Shown here in pieces: positions 1-9,057 of a DNA stretch of 64,000 nt. The stretch comes from Candidatus Binatia bacterium (GTDB taxonomy: Bacteria; Desulfobacterota; Binatia; UBA12015). The stretch spans positions 1-64,000 of the forward strand of contig JAQWJE010000013.1 in NCBI GenBank assembly GCA_029248525.1, written 5' to 3'. The notes below the pieces were generated by a model. That model searched no databases, was not told where the DNA came from, and worked only from the letters and a program-made list of their open reading frames with translations. Positions within the stretch are counted from its first letter, which is position 1. Each line of letters opens with the position of its first letter. Made by a program: the position numbers and the translations under genes.

Positions 1-159
<159 letters not shown>

Positions 160-226
160 AGCGAGGTTTCGGCGCGGGACCCCGTTTCCGGTTGGAGTCC
201 GGGCGCTCAGTCGTTAATGGCTAGGG

Positions 227-1246
227 ATGCCCGACGGTATCGATATTGAAAAAGTAAGCGCCTGGCTTGAGGCCGAGATCGAAGGAGTGAAAGCTCCGTT
301 CACGTTTTCTCCTATCGCAGGCGGTCGCTCGAATTTGACCTTCCGTGTGCAGGGCGCGGACGGGAAGTTGCTGGTTTTGCGGCGGCCCCCGATGGGTGCC
401 GTTCTGGCAACCGCTCATGATATGGCGCGTGAGCATCGTATCATCGCGGCCGTCGGGGCCAGCACGGTTCCGGTGCCGCCGGCACTCGGACTTTGCCTGG
501 ACGAAGAGGTCAATGGTGCTCCCTTCTACGTGATGGACTTTGTCGAGGGTGTGGTGCTGGGTGAGCCCGGCAGCGGTGAAGATCAATTCGATGCTGCCGC
601 CGGCCGGCGCACCATGGAGCATATGATCGAGGTGATTGCTGATCTGCACACGGTGGATCCGGACGATATCGGTCTGGGGGATCTGGGTAAAAAGGAAGAC
701 TACCTCGGACGACAGCTGAAGCGCTGGCGCGGACAATGGGAGAAGTCCAAGCAACGCGAGTTGCCGGCGATGGAATCCTCCTACGACCTGCTCGTCGATA
801 TGCAGCCCGAGCAGCGCTACACCGGCATCGTGCACGGGGATTATCGCCTCGGCAATGTGCTGCTGGCCCCGGAAGGCCGCGTGGCCGCCGTGCTGGATTG
901 GGAGCTCTGCACACTCGGCGATACCCTGGCTGACATCGGCTACCTGCTGAACAACTGGCCGGAAGCCAGCGCGGGCTCGGCGACGCTCAGCGTGGTGCTT
1001 GCGGGGTGCCCGTCCAAGGAAGAGTTTCTGGCCATCTACACCGAACGCACCGGCCGCGAGGTTCGCAATATCGAATACTATCAGGCGTTTCAGTTATGGC
1101 GTCTGGCCTCGATCTGCGAGGGTGTCTACGCCCGGTTTCGCAAGAAAGTCATGGGGGATCAGAAAGTGGATCTCACCCAATTCGAAGCGCAGGTGACCTA
1201 CCTGGCCGAGGCCTCGCTGGACATGGCGCGGCGCGTGGCCGGCTGA
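227..1246 (+). CDS. Phosphotransferase family protein (APH/ACAD10-type kinase fold)
   Basis: This 339-residue protein is of the aminoglycoside-phosphotransferase/choline-kinase fold, in the subgroup often found next to acyl-CoA dehydrogenases. The N-lobe has the glycine-rich stretch IAGGRSNLTF. The catalytic loop is HGDYRLGNVLL (about residues 203-213), with the base Asp and metal-binding Asn. The second metal site is in LDWELCTLGD. No signal peptide or membrane segment is seen, so it is probably cytoplasmic. Related proteins are thought to phosphorylate hydroxyacyl-CoA-type or similar small substrates, but the substrate here cannot be told. An ATG ten bases upstream runs straight into a stop, so the ATG at 227 is the start. 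It is convergent with the TonB receptor gene. Confidence 0.85.
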   Translation: MPDGIDIEKVSAWLEAEIEGVKAPFTFSPIAGGRSNLTFRVQGADGKLLVLRRPPMGAVLATAHDMAREHRIIAAVGASTVPVPPALGLCLDEEVNGAPFYVMDFVEGVVLGEPGSGEDQFDAAAGRRTMEHMIEVIADLHTVDPDDIGLGDLGKKEDYLGRQLKRWRGQWEKSKQRELPAMESSYDLLVDMQPEQRYTGIVHGDYRLGNVLLAPEGRVAAVLDWELCTLGDTLADIGYLLNNWPEASAGSATLSVVLAGCPSKEEFLAIYTERTGREVRNIEYYQAFQLWRLASICEGVYARFRKKVMGDQKVDLTQFEAQVTYLAEASLDMARRVAG

Positions 1247-1289
1247 AGGCCTGCCCGCAGGCAGTCCCTCAGCCGACATCCGCATAGCA

Positions 1290-3905
1290 TCAGAAGCGGT
1301 AGCTGAATTCGGCGCCGAAGGTCGCCGGCGGCGCGTAGAATTGCATGACGGTGCCCATGGTGCTGGCAACCGGTGTGGCATTATTGAAATACCTCGTGTT
1401 CGTGACGTTCTTGCCCCAGAGAGCAAATTGCGCCTGATCGTTCATGAACTCATACGACAAGCGCAGGTGCAGCAGGTGGTAGGCGGGTTGGGTGGCCGAG
1501 GTCAATTCGGGCCCATAGTAGTGGACCGAGGTCTGGAAGGACCAATCAAAGCGAGGCGTGATCCAACCGTTCATCATCGAGCTGCCCAGATCGATCGGGA
1601 AGGAATATTGTGCGCCAAGATGGGTCTGCATCTGCGGCACGCCCGGGAAGGTCTCGCCCGAGCGGTTTACAAAAGCGTTGTCGGGATCAAATGTCGGATC
1701 AACCAGGTCGGATGCGGCTCTGGGAAAGCTGTTGTACTTCGCATCGAGCAAGGCGAATGAACCCTGAATCCGCAGGCCTTCAATGGGAAGAGCCATGAAC
1801 TCCAATTCCAGACCGCGCGTCGCGGCGCTGGCGGCATTCTCGATCACCAGGTCGACTTGCGGGACGCAGGGTTGGGGAGAACAAGGTTGCGGCACAATCG
1901 TACGCACCTGGATCTCGTCATATTGCCCCATGAAGACTGCAGCGTTGAGGGTCAGTCGCTGCTCGAAAGCAATCATCTTCGATCCGATCTCGAAGTTGTC
2001 GAGAGTCTCGGGGTCATAAGCGTTCAGGTTGGATTGCGAATCGGACCGCGCCCCGCCGTTGAAGCCGCCCGCCTTGTAGCCGCGACTGTAGGTGAAGTAG
2101 GCCATCAGGCTGTCGATCTCGGTATCGTCGAAGTAAGCTTCGGGCATTCGGTAGGCGACACTCGCCATCGGTGTCCAGGCAGAATAGGTTTGCGAAAGAG
2201 AGGTTGGTACGAGAGCGCCGGTTTCCGGATCAACGGTACCGACGAGCGGCTTGAAGGTGGTTTCCTGCCCTGTTTCGCGGTTGTAGAGGGGCGGGATCGA
2301 CATAAGCTGGTCATATCCCTTCTTGTCCTGACTATAGCGGAGTCCGGCGGTGATCCCGAGCCACTCCACCGGGTCGACGGTGGCTTGTGCGAAAAGTGCC
2401 CAGGACCAGTTGTCGACCTCGATCTCTTTCAGTGTCGATCCGCCCTGAGTCCTGGTCGCGACGCTCGGGAAATACTCCTCGGCGCGGGTGGTATCTGCCT
2501 TTTCCCAGAAGCCATAGGCACCAAAGACACCCACCGCGCGCCCGTCCCAGGTCTCGACGGTGGCCTGCGCTTCCTGACTGGCCTGCCACGCGTTGCCAGG
2601 CTCTCCCCAGGCTCCTGGTCCGCCAACCTCGTTGGCGCCAAGGCCACTGAAATCGCGGTTTCCGCCCGCGGCTCCGCGGTAACCCACCGGCTGAGTGGTC
2701 ATGTCGATATCGGTCTTCTCGCGGGACTCTTGCGCGCGCCAGGATGTAATCGATTTAAGTTGGAGATCCTCGATGAAGCCGAAGGCGCCCGCTTCATAGG
2801 TCGCGGTGGCCCAGGTACCATAACTTTCGATGGTGGCCAGCTGCGGGGTATTCAGGGCGATATTATAAGCGGTGCTTCCCTCGCATGCATCAAAGTAATC
2901 AGCCCCTGCATTTGGAAGGAAGCTGTCGGTCAAAAGCGTTGATTGCACAAAGACGCATTTGGCCCCTCGTGCCCGGGTCTGGTCCTTGAACCAGCTACCG
3001 GTCACTTCGATCGTCAGCTCGTCGGTGGGCAGGAATCGCAGGCTGCCCAGAAAACCGAGTGAAGCATGATTGTTCAGGTAGACATCGTTGCCCGCGTCAT
3101 ACACGTAGCCGCGCTCATTCTGTGAGGCGAAGGTGAAACGAGAGAAGAGTTTGTCTTCCAGCCAGCCGATATCAATCGGGAGATCGAGCGAAACGCGGGT
3201 ATCGACGGTGCCGAGCGTGCCGGCGCGCAGGTAGGCATAGGCACCGAGTTCCTGTGCGGGTTTGATCGTGGTCAGGTTGATGGCACCACCGACGGTGTTT
3301 TTCCCGAAGAGTGTTCCCTGCGGCCCGCGCAGGACTTCGATGCTCTGGGTGTCGACCAGGCTGAGGATCGATCCTTGCGAGCGGGCAAGATAGACGCCGT
3401 CCACATAGATGCCGACGCCGGGGTCGAAGGTGATCTCGGTGTCGCCCTGGCCGACGCCGCGGATGATCACGGTGGCATCATAGCCGGTGATGCCGTCGCG
3501 GATCTGCAGGTTGGGCACAAGGTTCTGGATTTCGTCGAGTCGCTCGATGCCGGCGTCGCGCAGCATATTGTCGCTCAGCGCAGTCACGGCAATCGGCGTG
3601 TCTTCCAGAGCTTCTTCGCGCTTGCGCGCGCTGACGACGATCTCTTCGATCCGGTTGGCGGTGCGGCGTGAGACCTCGGGGATTTCGCCGTCGTTGTCGG
3701 CGGCGGCCTCGACTTGCGCGTCCATGGCGTCGATCTCGTCGGTGATCCCGCCGGTATCGGCCTCGTCGAAGAATTCGGCGGCGGGATCGGTGACAATGCC
3801 ACCCGCATCTTCCTGCGCTGTGGCGCGGCTGGCAAAACTCAGCAGGGCAAGGCTCAGGACCGCAACAAAATGGACCGGCATCAGCTTGGCATTGGCTTTA
3901 CGCAT
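1290..3905 (-). CDS. TonB-dependent outer-membrane receptor
   Basis: This is a receptor of about 871 residues for energy-dependent uptake of a large or scarce ligand across the outer membrane. An N-terminal signal peptide (hydrophobic core VAVLSLALLSFASRATA) is followed by an acidic low-complexity stretch of about 50 residues. The plug domain begins at EEIVVSARKREE, which is also the TonB-box region, and contains IRGVGQ, GVYIDG-like VGIYVDGVYL and the signature EVLRGPQGTLFGKNTVGGAI. The rest is a large beta barrel ending in Phe (FSYRF), as expected for BAM-dependent insertion. A longer in-frame start exists at 3944. The ATG at 3905 is preferred because it starts the signal peptide and follows a GGGGGG stretch. 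The ligand is unknown; the plug resembles FecA/sphingomonad-type receptors that often serve hydrophobic or sugar ligands. It is divergent from the CoA-transferase gene. Confidence 0.9.
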   Translation of the reverse strand: MRKANAKLMPVHFVAVLSLALLSFASRATAQEDAGGIVTDPAAEFFDEADTGGITDEIDAMDAQVEAAADNDGEIPEVSRRTANRIEEIVVSARKREEALEDTPIAVTALSDNMLRDAGIERLDEIQNLVPNLQIRDGITGYDATVIIRGVGQGDTEITFDPGVGIYVDGVYLARSQGSILSLVDTQSIEVLRGPQGTLFGKNTVGGAINLTTIKPAQELGAYAYLRAGTLGTVDTRVSLDLPIDIGWLEDKLFSRFTFASQNERGYVYDAGNDVYLNNHASLGFLGSLRFLPTDELTIEVTGSWFKDQTRARGAKCVFVQSTLLTDSFLPNAGADYFDACEGSTAYNIALNTPQLATIESYGTWATATYEAGAFGFIEDLQLKSITSWRAQESREKTDIDMTTQPVGYRGAAGGNRDFSGLGANEVGGPGAWGEPGNAWQASQEAQATVETWDGRAVGVFGAYGFWEKADTTRAEEYFPSVATRTQGGSTLKEIEVDNWSWALFAQATVDPVEWLGITAGLRYSQDKKGYDQLMSIPPLYNRETGQETTFKPLVGTVDPETGALVPTSLSQTYSAWTPMASVAYRMPEAYFDDTEIDSLMAYFTYSRGYKAGGFNGGARSDSQSNLNAYDPETLDNFEIGSKMIAFEQRLTLNAAVFMGQYDEIQVRTIVPQPCSPQPCVPQVDLVIENAASAATRGLELEFMALPIEGLRIQGSFALLDAKYNSFPRAASDLVDPTFDPDNAFVNRSGETFPGVPQMQTHLGAQYSFPIDLGSSMMNGWITPRFDWSFQTSVHYYGPELTSATQPAYHLLHLRLSYEFMNDQAQFALWGKNVTNTRYFNNATPVASTMGTVMQFYAPPATFGAEFSYRF

Positions 3906-4046
3906 TCGATTCCCCCCGCGACCGCTGGATTGGGCCGCTTGCATCTATTCTCAGGAAATCGTCCATTCGTCTAGCGTTTTCGGGTGGGTGCTTCGCTCCG
4001 AGTGTTTGGTTTGCGTATCCGGTCGACGGCAGGCTTAAACGGATTT

Positions 4047-5201
4047 ATGGATCCACGACCGCTTGCTGGAATTACTGTTCTCGACCTGACTCGGGTGTTG
4101 GCCGGACCCTATTGCACGATGGTGCTGGGGCATTTGGGGGCGCGCGTGATCAAGATCGAAGGCCCCGGCCATTCACAGGATGCCGCGCGGACGCTGGGGC
4201 CCTTTGTCGGCGGGAAAAGTCTCTATTACGCGGGCCTGAACTACGACAAGGAGTCGATCCTTCTCGATCTGAAAAAGGACGAGGATCGCGCCATTTTCGA
4301 GGATCTGTTGGCAGAGGCGGATGTTGTGGTCGAGAACTACCGACCCGGCGTGATGGAACGTCTTGGCTACGGTTTCGATGCCTTGCACGAGCGCTACCCA
4401 CGCTTGATCTATGCGGCGGCCTCCGGTTTCGGTCACACCGGGCCGCTCTCCCCGCGTCCCGCTTACGATATGGTCGTGCAGGCGATGAGCGGCCTGATGA
4501 GTCTCACGGGACCTCTCGGCGGCGATCCGGTGCGGGTCGGTGTATCGGTCGGCGATATCGTGGCGGGACTCTTCCTGACCATCGGGATCAACTCGGCTCT
4601 CTATAAACGCGAAGAAACCGGTCGGGGCCTGAAAATCGATGTGGCGATGCTCGATGCTCAGGTCGCGATTCTCGAGAACGCGCTCACCCGCCATCTGGCG
4701 ACGGGTGAAGTTCCCGGTCCGCTCGGCACGCGCCATCCCAATATCGCTCCATTTCAGGCTTTTCGTGCGAAGCAGGGGCAATTGGTGGTCTGCGCGGGCC
4801 ATGACGAACTTTACTGGGATTTCTGTGATGCGATCGGGCGCTCGGATCTGAAGGAGGACGAACGCTTCCTCACAGCCGACCTGCGACGTCAGAATATCGA
4901 CGAACTCGAGCGCCAGGTCGAGCAGACCTTTGCCTCGGAAGATGCCGCGCATTGGCTCGGCGTGCTCGAGAAGGCCCGCATTCCGGTAGCCCCGATCAAC
5001 ACTGTTGCCGACGTGGCGCGCCTCGATCAGGTGGCCGCCCGCAAGATGATTCGGTCGGTGGAAGATCCACCGATCGGCACGCTGCGGGTGCCGGGCAACC
5101 CCATCAAGATGTCGGGCGTACCTGAGCCCGAGACCCACCGGCCCGCACCCGAGCTCGATCAGGATCGTGCGATGATTCTGCGGTGGTTGGGCGGCACCTG
5201 A
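4047..5201 (+). CDS. CaiB/BaiF (family III) CoA-transferase
   Basis: This 384-residue enzyme moves CoA between an acyl-CoA and a free acid through a glutamyl- or aspartyl-CoA intermediate. The N-terminus ITVLDLTRVLAGPYCTM and the VIKIE segment are typical of the family. Further diagnostic segments are VVENYRPGVMERLG and ASGFGHTGP. The conserved catalytic Asp lies in VGDIVAGL (about residue 172). The length matches the usual 380-410 residues. The reading frame is open from 3984, but family alignment begins at MDPRPLAG, so the ATG at 4047 is chosen. The divergent neighbour is the TonB receptor and the convergent neighbour an SDR, a context consistent with acyl-CoA catabolism. The acyl group cannot be inferred; alpha-methylacyl-CoA racemases belong to the same family. 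Confidence 0.9.
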   Translation: MDPRPLAGITVLDLTRVLAGPYCTMVLGHLGARVIKIEGPGHSQDAARTLGPFVGGKSLYYAGLNYDKESILLDLKKDEDRAIFEDLLAEADVVVENYRPGVMERLGYGFDALHERYPRLIYAAASGFGHTGPLSPRPAYDMVVQAMSGLMSLTGPLGGDPVRVGVSVGDIVAGLFLTIGINSALYKREETGRGLKIDVAMLDAQVAILENALTRHLATGEVPGPLGTRHPNIAPFQAFRAKQGQLVVCAGHDELYWDFCDAIGRSDLKEDERFLTADLRRQNIDELERQVEQTFASEDAAHWLGVLEKARIPVAPINTVADVARLDQVAARKMIRSVEDPPIGTLRVPGNPIKMSGVPEPETHRPAPELDQDRAMILRWLGGT

Positions 5202-5231
5202 CCTCGCGCCTTATATCGCGCCACGACCAAT

Positions 5232-6071
5232 TCAGCCGGGTTTTTTACCCGTCAGCACTTCATCGCCCACCGCGTCGCGCAGGAATGACGAAAAGTCGGG
5301 ACCTCGCCGCAGGGCTTGGCCGCCGTCAATATTGATGGCGGCCCCGGTGATCCAGCGGGCCTGATCTCCGATCAGGAACCGGACCAGATGGCCCACGTCC
5401 TCGGGTTCGCCGACATCCCCCAGCGGCGTGTTCTTGACGTAACTCTCGAAGACTTCACTGTCGCGGGGGACCCCCTCCATGATCTCGGTGGCAATAAACC
5501 CGGGTCGAACACTATTGAAGCGGATCTTTGCCGGACCGAACTCGTCGGCGGCATTGCGCATCATTTGCTCGATCCCGGCCTTGCCGGCCGTATAGGCCCC
5601 GAAAAGAGGGTGCGTGACATGGCCCGCGAGCGAAGACATGCCGACAAAAGAGCCGCCGCCCGCGTCTCGCATCAGCGGAACCGCATGTTTGATGCAGAGC
5701 ATGGTCCCCAACACATTGAGTTGCAGGACCCGCAGGAATTCGTCCTTTTCCTGCATATGAAATGGCGCGATCATGCCCCCACCACCGGCATTCGCGACCA
5801 CACCGTCGAGGGTGCCGGTGAGTGAGGCTGTGGATTCGATGGTCTCGCGCACCGAGTCCTCATCGGTCACATCGCAGACCCGATGTTGGACATCGCCACC
5901 GAAGCCCGCCTTGTCGCGGGCACGTCCAGCGGAGTCGACCAGGCTGGATTCGGTCCGGCCGCAGATCATCACTTGCGCGCCGTCGGCTGCCAGCGCGGCG
6001 GCACAGGCATGGCCGATGCCGGTGCCTCCTCCGGTTACCAGAATTGATTTTCCCTCAAGTCCACCTTGCAT
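5232..6071 (-). CDS. SDR family NAD(P)-dependent oxidoreductase
   Basis: This classical short-chain dehydrogenase has about 279 residues. The coenzyme loop is TGGGTGIG near the N-terminus, followed by VANAGGGG. The catalytic Ser is in GMSSLAGH, and the Tyr/Lys pair is YTAGK. The C-terminal part holds the PG/IATEI segment that follows the active site. Rossmann-fold enzymes of this length oxidise or reduce alcohols, ketones or enoyl/hydroxyacyl-CoA groups; the substrate is unknown. A GTG at 6080 is in frame, but GGAAGGAAG is directly against it. The same Shine-Dalgarno sits about 8-11 bases from the ATG at 6071, which is therefore chosen. Convergent with the CoA-transferase gene 30 bases away. 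Confidence 0.9.
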   Translation of the reverse strand: MQGGLEGKSILVTGGGTGIGHACAAALAADGAQVMICGRTESSLVDSAGRARDKAGFGGDVQHRVCDVTDEDSVRETIESTASLTGTLDGVVANAGGGGMIAPFHMQEKDEFLRVLQLNVLGTMLCIKHAVPLMRDAGGGSFVGMSSLAGHVTHPLFGAYTAGKAGIEQMMRNAADEFGPAKIRFNSVRPGFIATEIMEGVPRDSEVFESYVKNTPLGDVGEPEDVGHLVRFLIGDQARWITGAAINIDGGQALRRGPDFSSFLRDAVGDEVLTGKKPG

Positions 6072-6197
6072 GCGTGTCACTTCCTTCCACCTCTAGTGCC
6101 GGAATACTGCAAGAGGCGTTACGCGTCGAGCCATTCTCTGACTTTTGCTGAGGTCGGGTCCTGTTCCGGACCCCGTCTGACCATGGGAGGTGAACCA

Positions 6198-6488
6198 TTG
6201 AAGATGATTCGGAATCGATTGCACCGGGTTCTTTTCGAGCGCGAGGTTCTGGGGAAGGATTTTGCGAGTTGGTGCGAGATGGACCCCAGCCATTTCAATC
6301 GGATCAAAAATGGGCATGTTGTGCCCAGTTTGAAAACGGCTTTGCGGATTTGTGAAATCCTCGGTCTGGAGGTCGAGGAGATTTTCTCATTGGATGACAC
6401 GAAAAAATCAGCGCCGGCACGCGCGAGTTCATCGTCGGGAGAGACAGCCAAGAACATCGGCAATATGAGGGGCCGATGGTCCGCCTGA
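6198..6488 (+). CDS. Small XRE-family helix-turn-helix regulator (first of a tandem pair)
   Basis: This protein of about 96 residues has one Cro/C1-type helix-turn-helix domain covering most of its length. The recognisable core runs from WCEMDPSHFNRIKNG to EILGLEVEEIFSL, which is the usual end of the fold. A Ser/Ala/Lys-rich tail follows. There is no ligand-binding domain, so it may act alone or with its neighbour. The reading frame is open from 6066, but GGAGGTGA at 6186-6193 sits seven bases before a TTG at 6198, giving MKMIRNRLHRV; this start is chosen. ATGs at 6183 and 6204 are alternatives. Its 3' end overlaps the next HTH gene by 13 bases, suggesting coupled translation. Confidence 0.75.
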   Translation: MKMIRNRLHRVLFEREVLGKDFASWCEMDPSHFNRIKNGHVVPSLKTALRICEILGLEVEEIFSLDDTKKSAPARASSSSGETAKNIGNMRGRWSA

Positions 6489-6718
6489 GTCTCGACAACC
6501 GCATCGCAAAAATACTCGCAGCTTCGGGATGGCGCGAGAGCGAACTGGCCTTCCATTGCGAAATGGACCAGGGCCACCTCAATCGCATCAAGCATGGGCG
6601 GGTGCAGCCGAACCTGCTGACCGCGCTCAAGATCTCGCGGAGCCTCGAGTTGCCCGTGCGTGCGATTTTTCGCTTGCGGCGCTCGGATCCGCGGGGAGAC
6701 TCAGAGCCGGACGCGTGA
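6476..6718 (+). CDS. Small XRE-family helix-turn-helix regulator (second of a tandem pair)
   Basis: This 80-residue single-domain HTH protein is a clear paralogue of the preceding gene product. HCEMDQGHLNRIKHGRVQP aligns with the matching part of its neighbour, and both end the domain with a version of L-x-V-x-x-IF-x-L. A short charged tail (RRSDPRGDSEPDA) follows. The ATG at 6476 lies inside the upstream gene with a GAGGGG stretch just before it. The final 18 bases overlap the 3' end of the SH3-domain gene on the opposite strand. The two proteins could form a heterodimer. No operator can be assigned from this sequence alone. Confidence 0.75.
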   Translation: MVRLSLDNRIAKILAASGWRESELAFHCEMDQGHLNRIKHGRVQPNLLTALKISRSLELPVRAIFRLRRSDPRGDSEPDA

Positions 6719-7339
6719 GTTCTTCTTGCGTCCGTTCCCGCGCAAGACAGCACCCAGCGCCATGCCGAACAGAAGGATCCCTCCGCCCGTCAGCCATTCT
6801 CGCCATCGAACGTCGGCCCGGAGTTGGTCTCGCTCGGCCTGTAGCAGGTCGATTTTGGCGACCTGATTTTTGTCGCGGCTCTCCAGTGCAAGGTTCTCGG
6901 ATTCGAGTTCCTCGGTTCGCGACCGCAGGCCGTTGGTGATGCGAGCGGCTTCGGTTTGGGCCTGTAGGAGAGATTCTTTGGTGGCCGCCAGGGCCGCGGT
7001 GACGGTTTCCAACTGGATACTGGCGGGTGGGGTGTCCACCAGATAGCCCGAGGGAATCCAGCCCGAGCGGCCCTCGTCCGGTTGGACCTCTCGCCAACCC
7101 TCGCGCGAGTTGAGGATGTCCACATGTGCCTCGGCCGAGATCTTGCCGAGGATCTTGTATTGCGTGCCAGGGCCACGCCGGAGGTTCAAGGTCACCTTGC
7201 CGCTGACCCAGGCGTCTTCGGCGTGGCTTGTTTCGGGGCCGAGTCCGAGGAGGCAAAGCGAGGCTAGTATGATTCCCGTGCGACGAAGCGGATTCCGGAT
7301 GCGCATCATCGGAGTATTGAGCCATCCGGGGTTGATCAC
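6701..7339 (-). CDS. SH3-domain, membrane-anchored protein (YgiM-like)
   Basis: This 212-residue envelope protein follows the YgiM/TIGR04211 plan. A signal peptide (IILASLCLLGLGPETSHA) leads into a bacterial SH3 domain (WVSGKVTLNLRRGPG to SGWIPSGYL, about residues 47-102). A Glu/Ala/Leu-rich coiled coil of about 70 residues follows, then a C-terminal membrane helix (WLTGGGILLFGMALGAVL) and a basic tail. Bacterial SH3 domains of this kind bind peptidoglycan or protein ligands, and the coiled coil would project into the periplasm. The GTG at 7339 overlaps the folA stop codon (GTGA) and is preceded by GAGGGCTT, so translation is probably coupled. Third gene of the thyA-folA operon, which is an unusual place for it. 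Confidence 0.8.
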   Translation of the reverse strand: MINPGWLNTPMMRIRNPLRRTGIILASLCLLGLGPETSHAEDAWVSGKVTLNLRRGPGTQYKILGKISAEAHVDILNSREGWREVQPDEGRSGWIPSGYLVDTPPASIQLETVTAALAATKESLLQAQTEAARITNGLRSRTEELESENLALESRDKNQVAKIDLLQAERDQLRADVRWREWLTGGGILLFGMALGAVLRGNGRKKNSRVRL

Positions 7340-7854
7340 AAGCCCTCGGGGTTCGTCGGCCCTGCCACTCGCGAAAGTATTGAAAAATTGAAGGAAAACG
7401 TATGCTTGCTGTCGGCCGGATGGGTCTTGCCGCGCTCTTCCTGAAAAAGTGAGGTGTCGATTGGAGGCAGAAAGACGTCGCCTTCAGGGGCCGCATGAAC
7501 ACGGGTCAGATAGATTCTGTCCGCAAGAGGGAGGGCTTCGGCGTAGAGCGATGCCCCGCCGATAACGAAGGCTTCGGTTTCTCCAGCGCTCTGTGCTGCC
7601 TTGAGTGCCTCGGTGAGATCGGGCAGGACCCGAGCGCCCGGCAACTCGAGAGATTTCGAGCGGGAGAGCACCAAACTGGTGCGCCCGGGCAGAGGTCGGC
7701 CAATCGAATCCCAGGTGCGCCGGCCCATCAGAATATGATGTCCGGTCGTCAGAGCTCGGAATCGTTTCAAATCCTCCGGAAGGCGCCAGGGAAGGTCGCC
7801 GCGCTGCCCGATCACGTTATTCTCACCGGCAGCAACGATCAGCGAAACTTTCAA
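7336..7854 (-). CDS. folA: Dihydrofolate reductase
   Basis: This 172-residue enzyme reduces dihydrofolate to tetrahydrofolate with NADPH and so regenerates the cofactor consumed by thymidylate synthase. The N-terminal strand [14 protein letters not shown], the substrate-binding [13 protein letters not shown] (active-site Asp), the cofactor segment [18 protein letters not shown] and [12 protein letters not shown] are all typical. The C-terminus has the family's final strand [10 protein letters not shown], with a short extra tail. No ATG fits: the enzyme begins at a TTG at 7854 whose bases overlap the thyA stop (TTGA), giving MKVSLIV. There is no strong Shine-Dalgarno, which fits translational coupling to thyA. 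The frame is open far upstream, but that part is antisense to thyA. Confidence 0.92.
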   Translation of the reverse strand: MKVSLIVAAGENNVIGQRGDLPWRLPEDLKRFRALTTGHHILMGRRTWDSIGRPLPGRTSLVLSRSKSLELPGARVLPDLTEALKAAQSAGETEAFVIGGASLYAEALPLADRIYLTRVHAAPEGDVFLPPIDTSLFQEERGKTHPADSKHTFSFNFSILSRVAGPTNPEGL

Positions 7855-8645
7855 ATCGCGACCGCGGCCTTGATATGGGGATGAGGATCGTAGGCTTCGA
7901 GGGAAAAATCCTCGTAGGTGAAATCGAAGATGGATTCTCTGGGCTGCAGGATTCGCATCGTCGGGAGTTCCCGTGGCTCTCGCTCCAACTGGAGCCGCGC
8001 CTGGTCGAGGTGGTTGGCGTAGAGATGGGCGTCGCCGAGAGTGTGGACGAACTCGCCAGGCGCCAGACCTGTGGTCATCGCCAGCATCTGTGTGAGGAGA
8101 GCATACGAGGCGATATTGAAGGGAACGCCCAGAAAAACGTCCGCGCTTCGTTGGTAGAGCTGGCACGAGAGCCGGCCCTGACTGACATAGAACTGAAACA
8201 GGCAATGGCAGGGGGGCAGGGCCATTTTTTCGACATCCGTTGGGTTCCAGGCCGTAACCATGAGCCTCCGGGAGTCCGGATTAGTGCGAATTTCATTCTC
8301 GACCCAGGCGATCTGGTCAATGGTCTCGCCGCCCCGGCCCGGCCAGGAGCGCCACTGATGGCCGTATACCGGCCCCAGGTCGCCTTCGGCATCTGCCCAC
8401 TCGTCCCAGATGGAAACGTTGTTCTGTTTCAGCCATGCGATGTTGGTCTCACCGCGTAAAAACCAGAGGAGTTCAATAATAATTGAGCGTAAGTGGAGCT
8501 TTTTTGTGGTCAGGCAAGGAAACCCCTGAGCCAGATCGAAGCGCATTTGATGGCCGAAAACGCTTCGTGTGCCGGTCCCCGTGCGGTCACTGCGGTCGGT
8601 ACCGGTGGCAAGGATTCTCTCCAGAAGGTCATGGTAAACTCGCAT
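7851..8645 (-). CDS. thyA: Thymidylate synthase
   Basis: This 264-residue enzyme, the standard short ThyA length, methylates dUMP to dTMP using methylene-tetrahydrofolate and releases dihydrofolate. The phosphate-binding region [12 protein letters not shown] is near the N-terminus. The catalytic Cys is in [12 protein letters not shown] (about residue 146). The nucleotide-binding [19 protein letters not shown] and [12 protein letters not shown] segments are intact, and it ends in the usual AVAI-type C-terminus. It is the first gene of an operon with folA, overlapping it by four bases, the classical pairing of dTMP synthesis with cofactor recycling. The folate-dependent ThyA route implies no need for flavin-dependent ThyX here. 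Confidence 0.96.
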   Translation of the reverse strand: MRVYHDLLERILATGTDRSDRTGTGTRSVFGHQMRFDLAQGFPCLTTKKLHLRSIIIELLWFLRGETNIAWLKQNNVSIWDEWADAEGDLGPVYGHQWRSWPGRGGETIDQIAWVENEIRTNPDSRRLMVTAWNPTDVEKMALPPCHCLFQFYVSQGRLSCQLYQRSADVFLGVPFNIASYALLTQMLAMTTGLAPGEFVHTLGDAHLYANHLDQARLQLEREPRELPTMRILQPRESIFDFTYEDFSLEAYDPHPHIKAAVAI

Positions 8646-9057
8646 CGCGGACCCCGATCATAGTCGGAAGGGTGGGCTTGCTCCATGGTTCGGGATGAAT
8701 TGAGGCATGATTTTTTGGAAAACTGCCGATGGCGTAGCCAGAGGTTGGAAAAGGCAATGGTATGCCCCGCGTTTGGGCAATCGCTGCTGATTTAGGCACT
8801 CGAGATCAGGGGGGTTGGGCGGTGCTTGCATTGAACCCCATGATTTCTGTAGAATGGAGCGACTTCTCGTTGTCCCAAGGTGGTGACGACGTTCGGGCAT
8901 GATGGTTGCTGTGTGGATGTGGTGTGGCCTGCGTTGCAGGATTGGCTCTCGGATCAAAGGATCCCAAGTGCGAACTTTGCGCAAAGCTTGATCTCGTTGG
9001 GGGGCGTCCCCAATGGGTCCAAAGGCTCGCCCAGAATTGAATGAGGAGAAAAAGAAA
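8646..9057. other. Intergenic region between divergent thyA and the porin-like gene
   Basis: This 412-base stretch carries no convincing reading frame on either strand. It must hold the promoters of thyA (minus strand) and of the porin-like gene (plus strand). A candidate plus-strand promoter at 8826-8855 is listed separately; it would leave a 5' leader of about 195 bases. I see no tRNA, riboswitch fold or terminator in it by eye. Confidence 0.6.
8826..8855 (+). promoter_or_regulatory. Candidate sigma70-type promoter for the porin-like gene
   Basis: TTGCAT at 8826-8831 and TAGAAT at 8850-8855 are separated by 18 bases. The -10 match is good (5 of 6); the -35 match is weak (3 of 6). Transcription would begin near 8862. 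Confidence 0.3.

Noticed and set aside
1857-2942. Plus-strand 361-codon frame
   Set aside because: Antisense to the TonB receptor, with no recognisable motifs.
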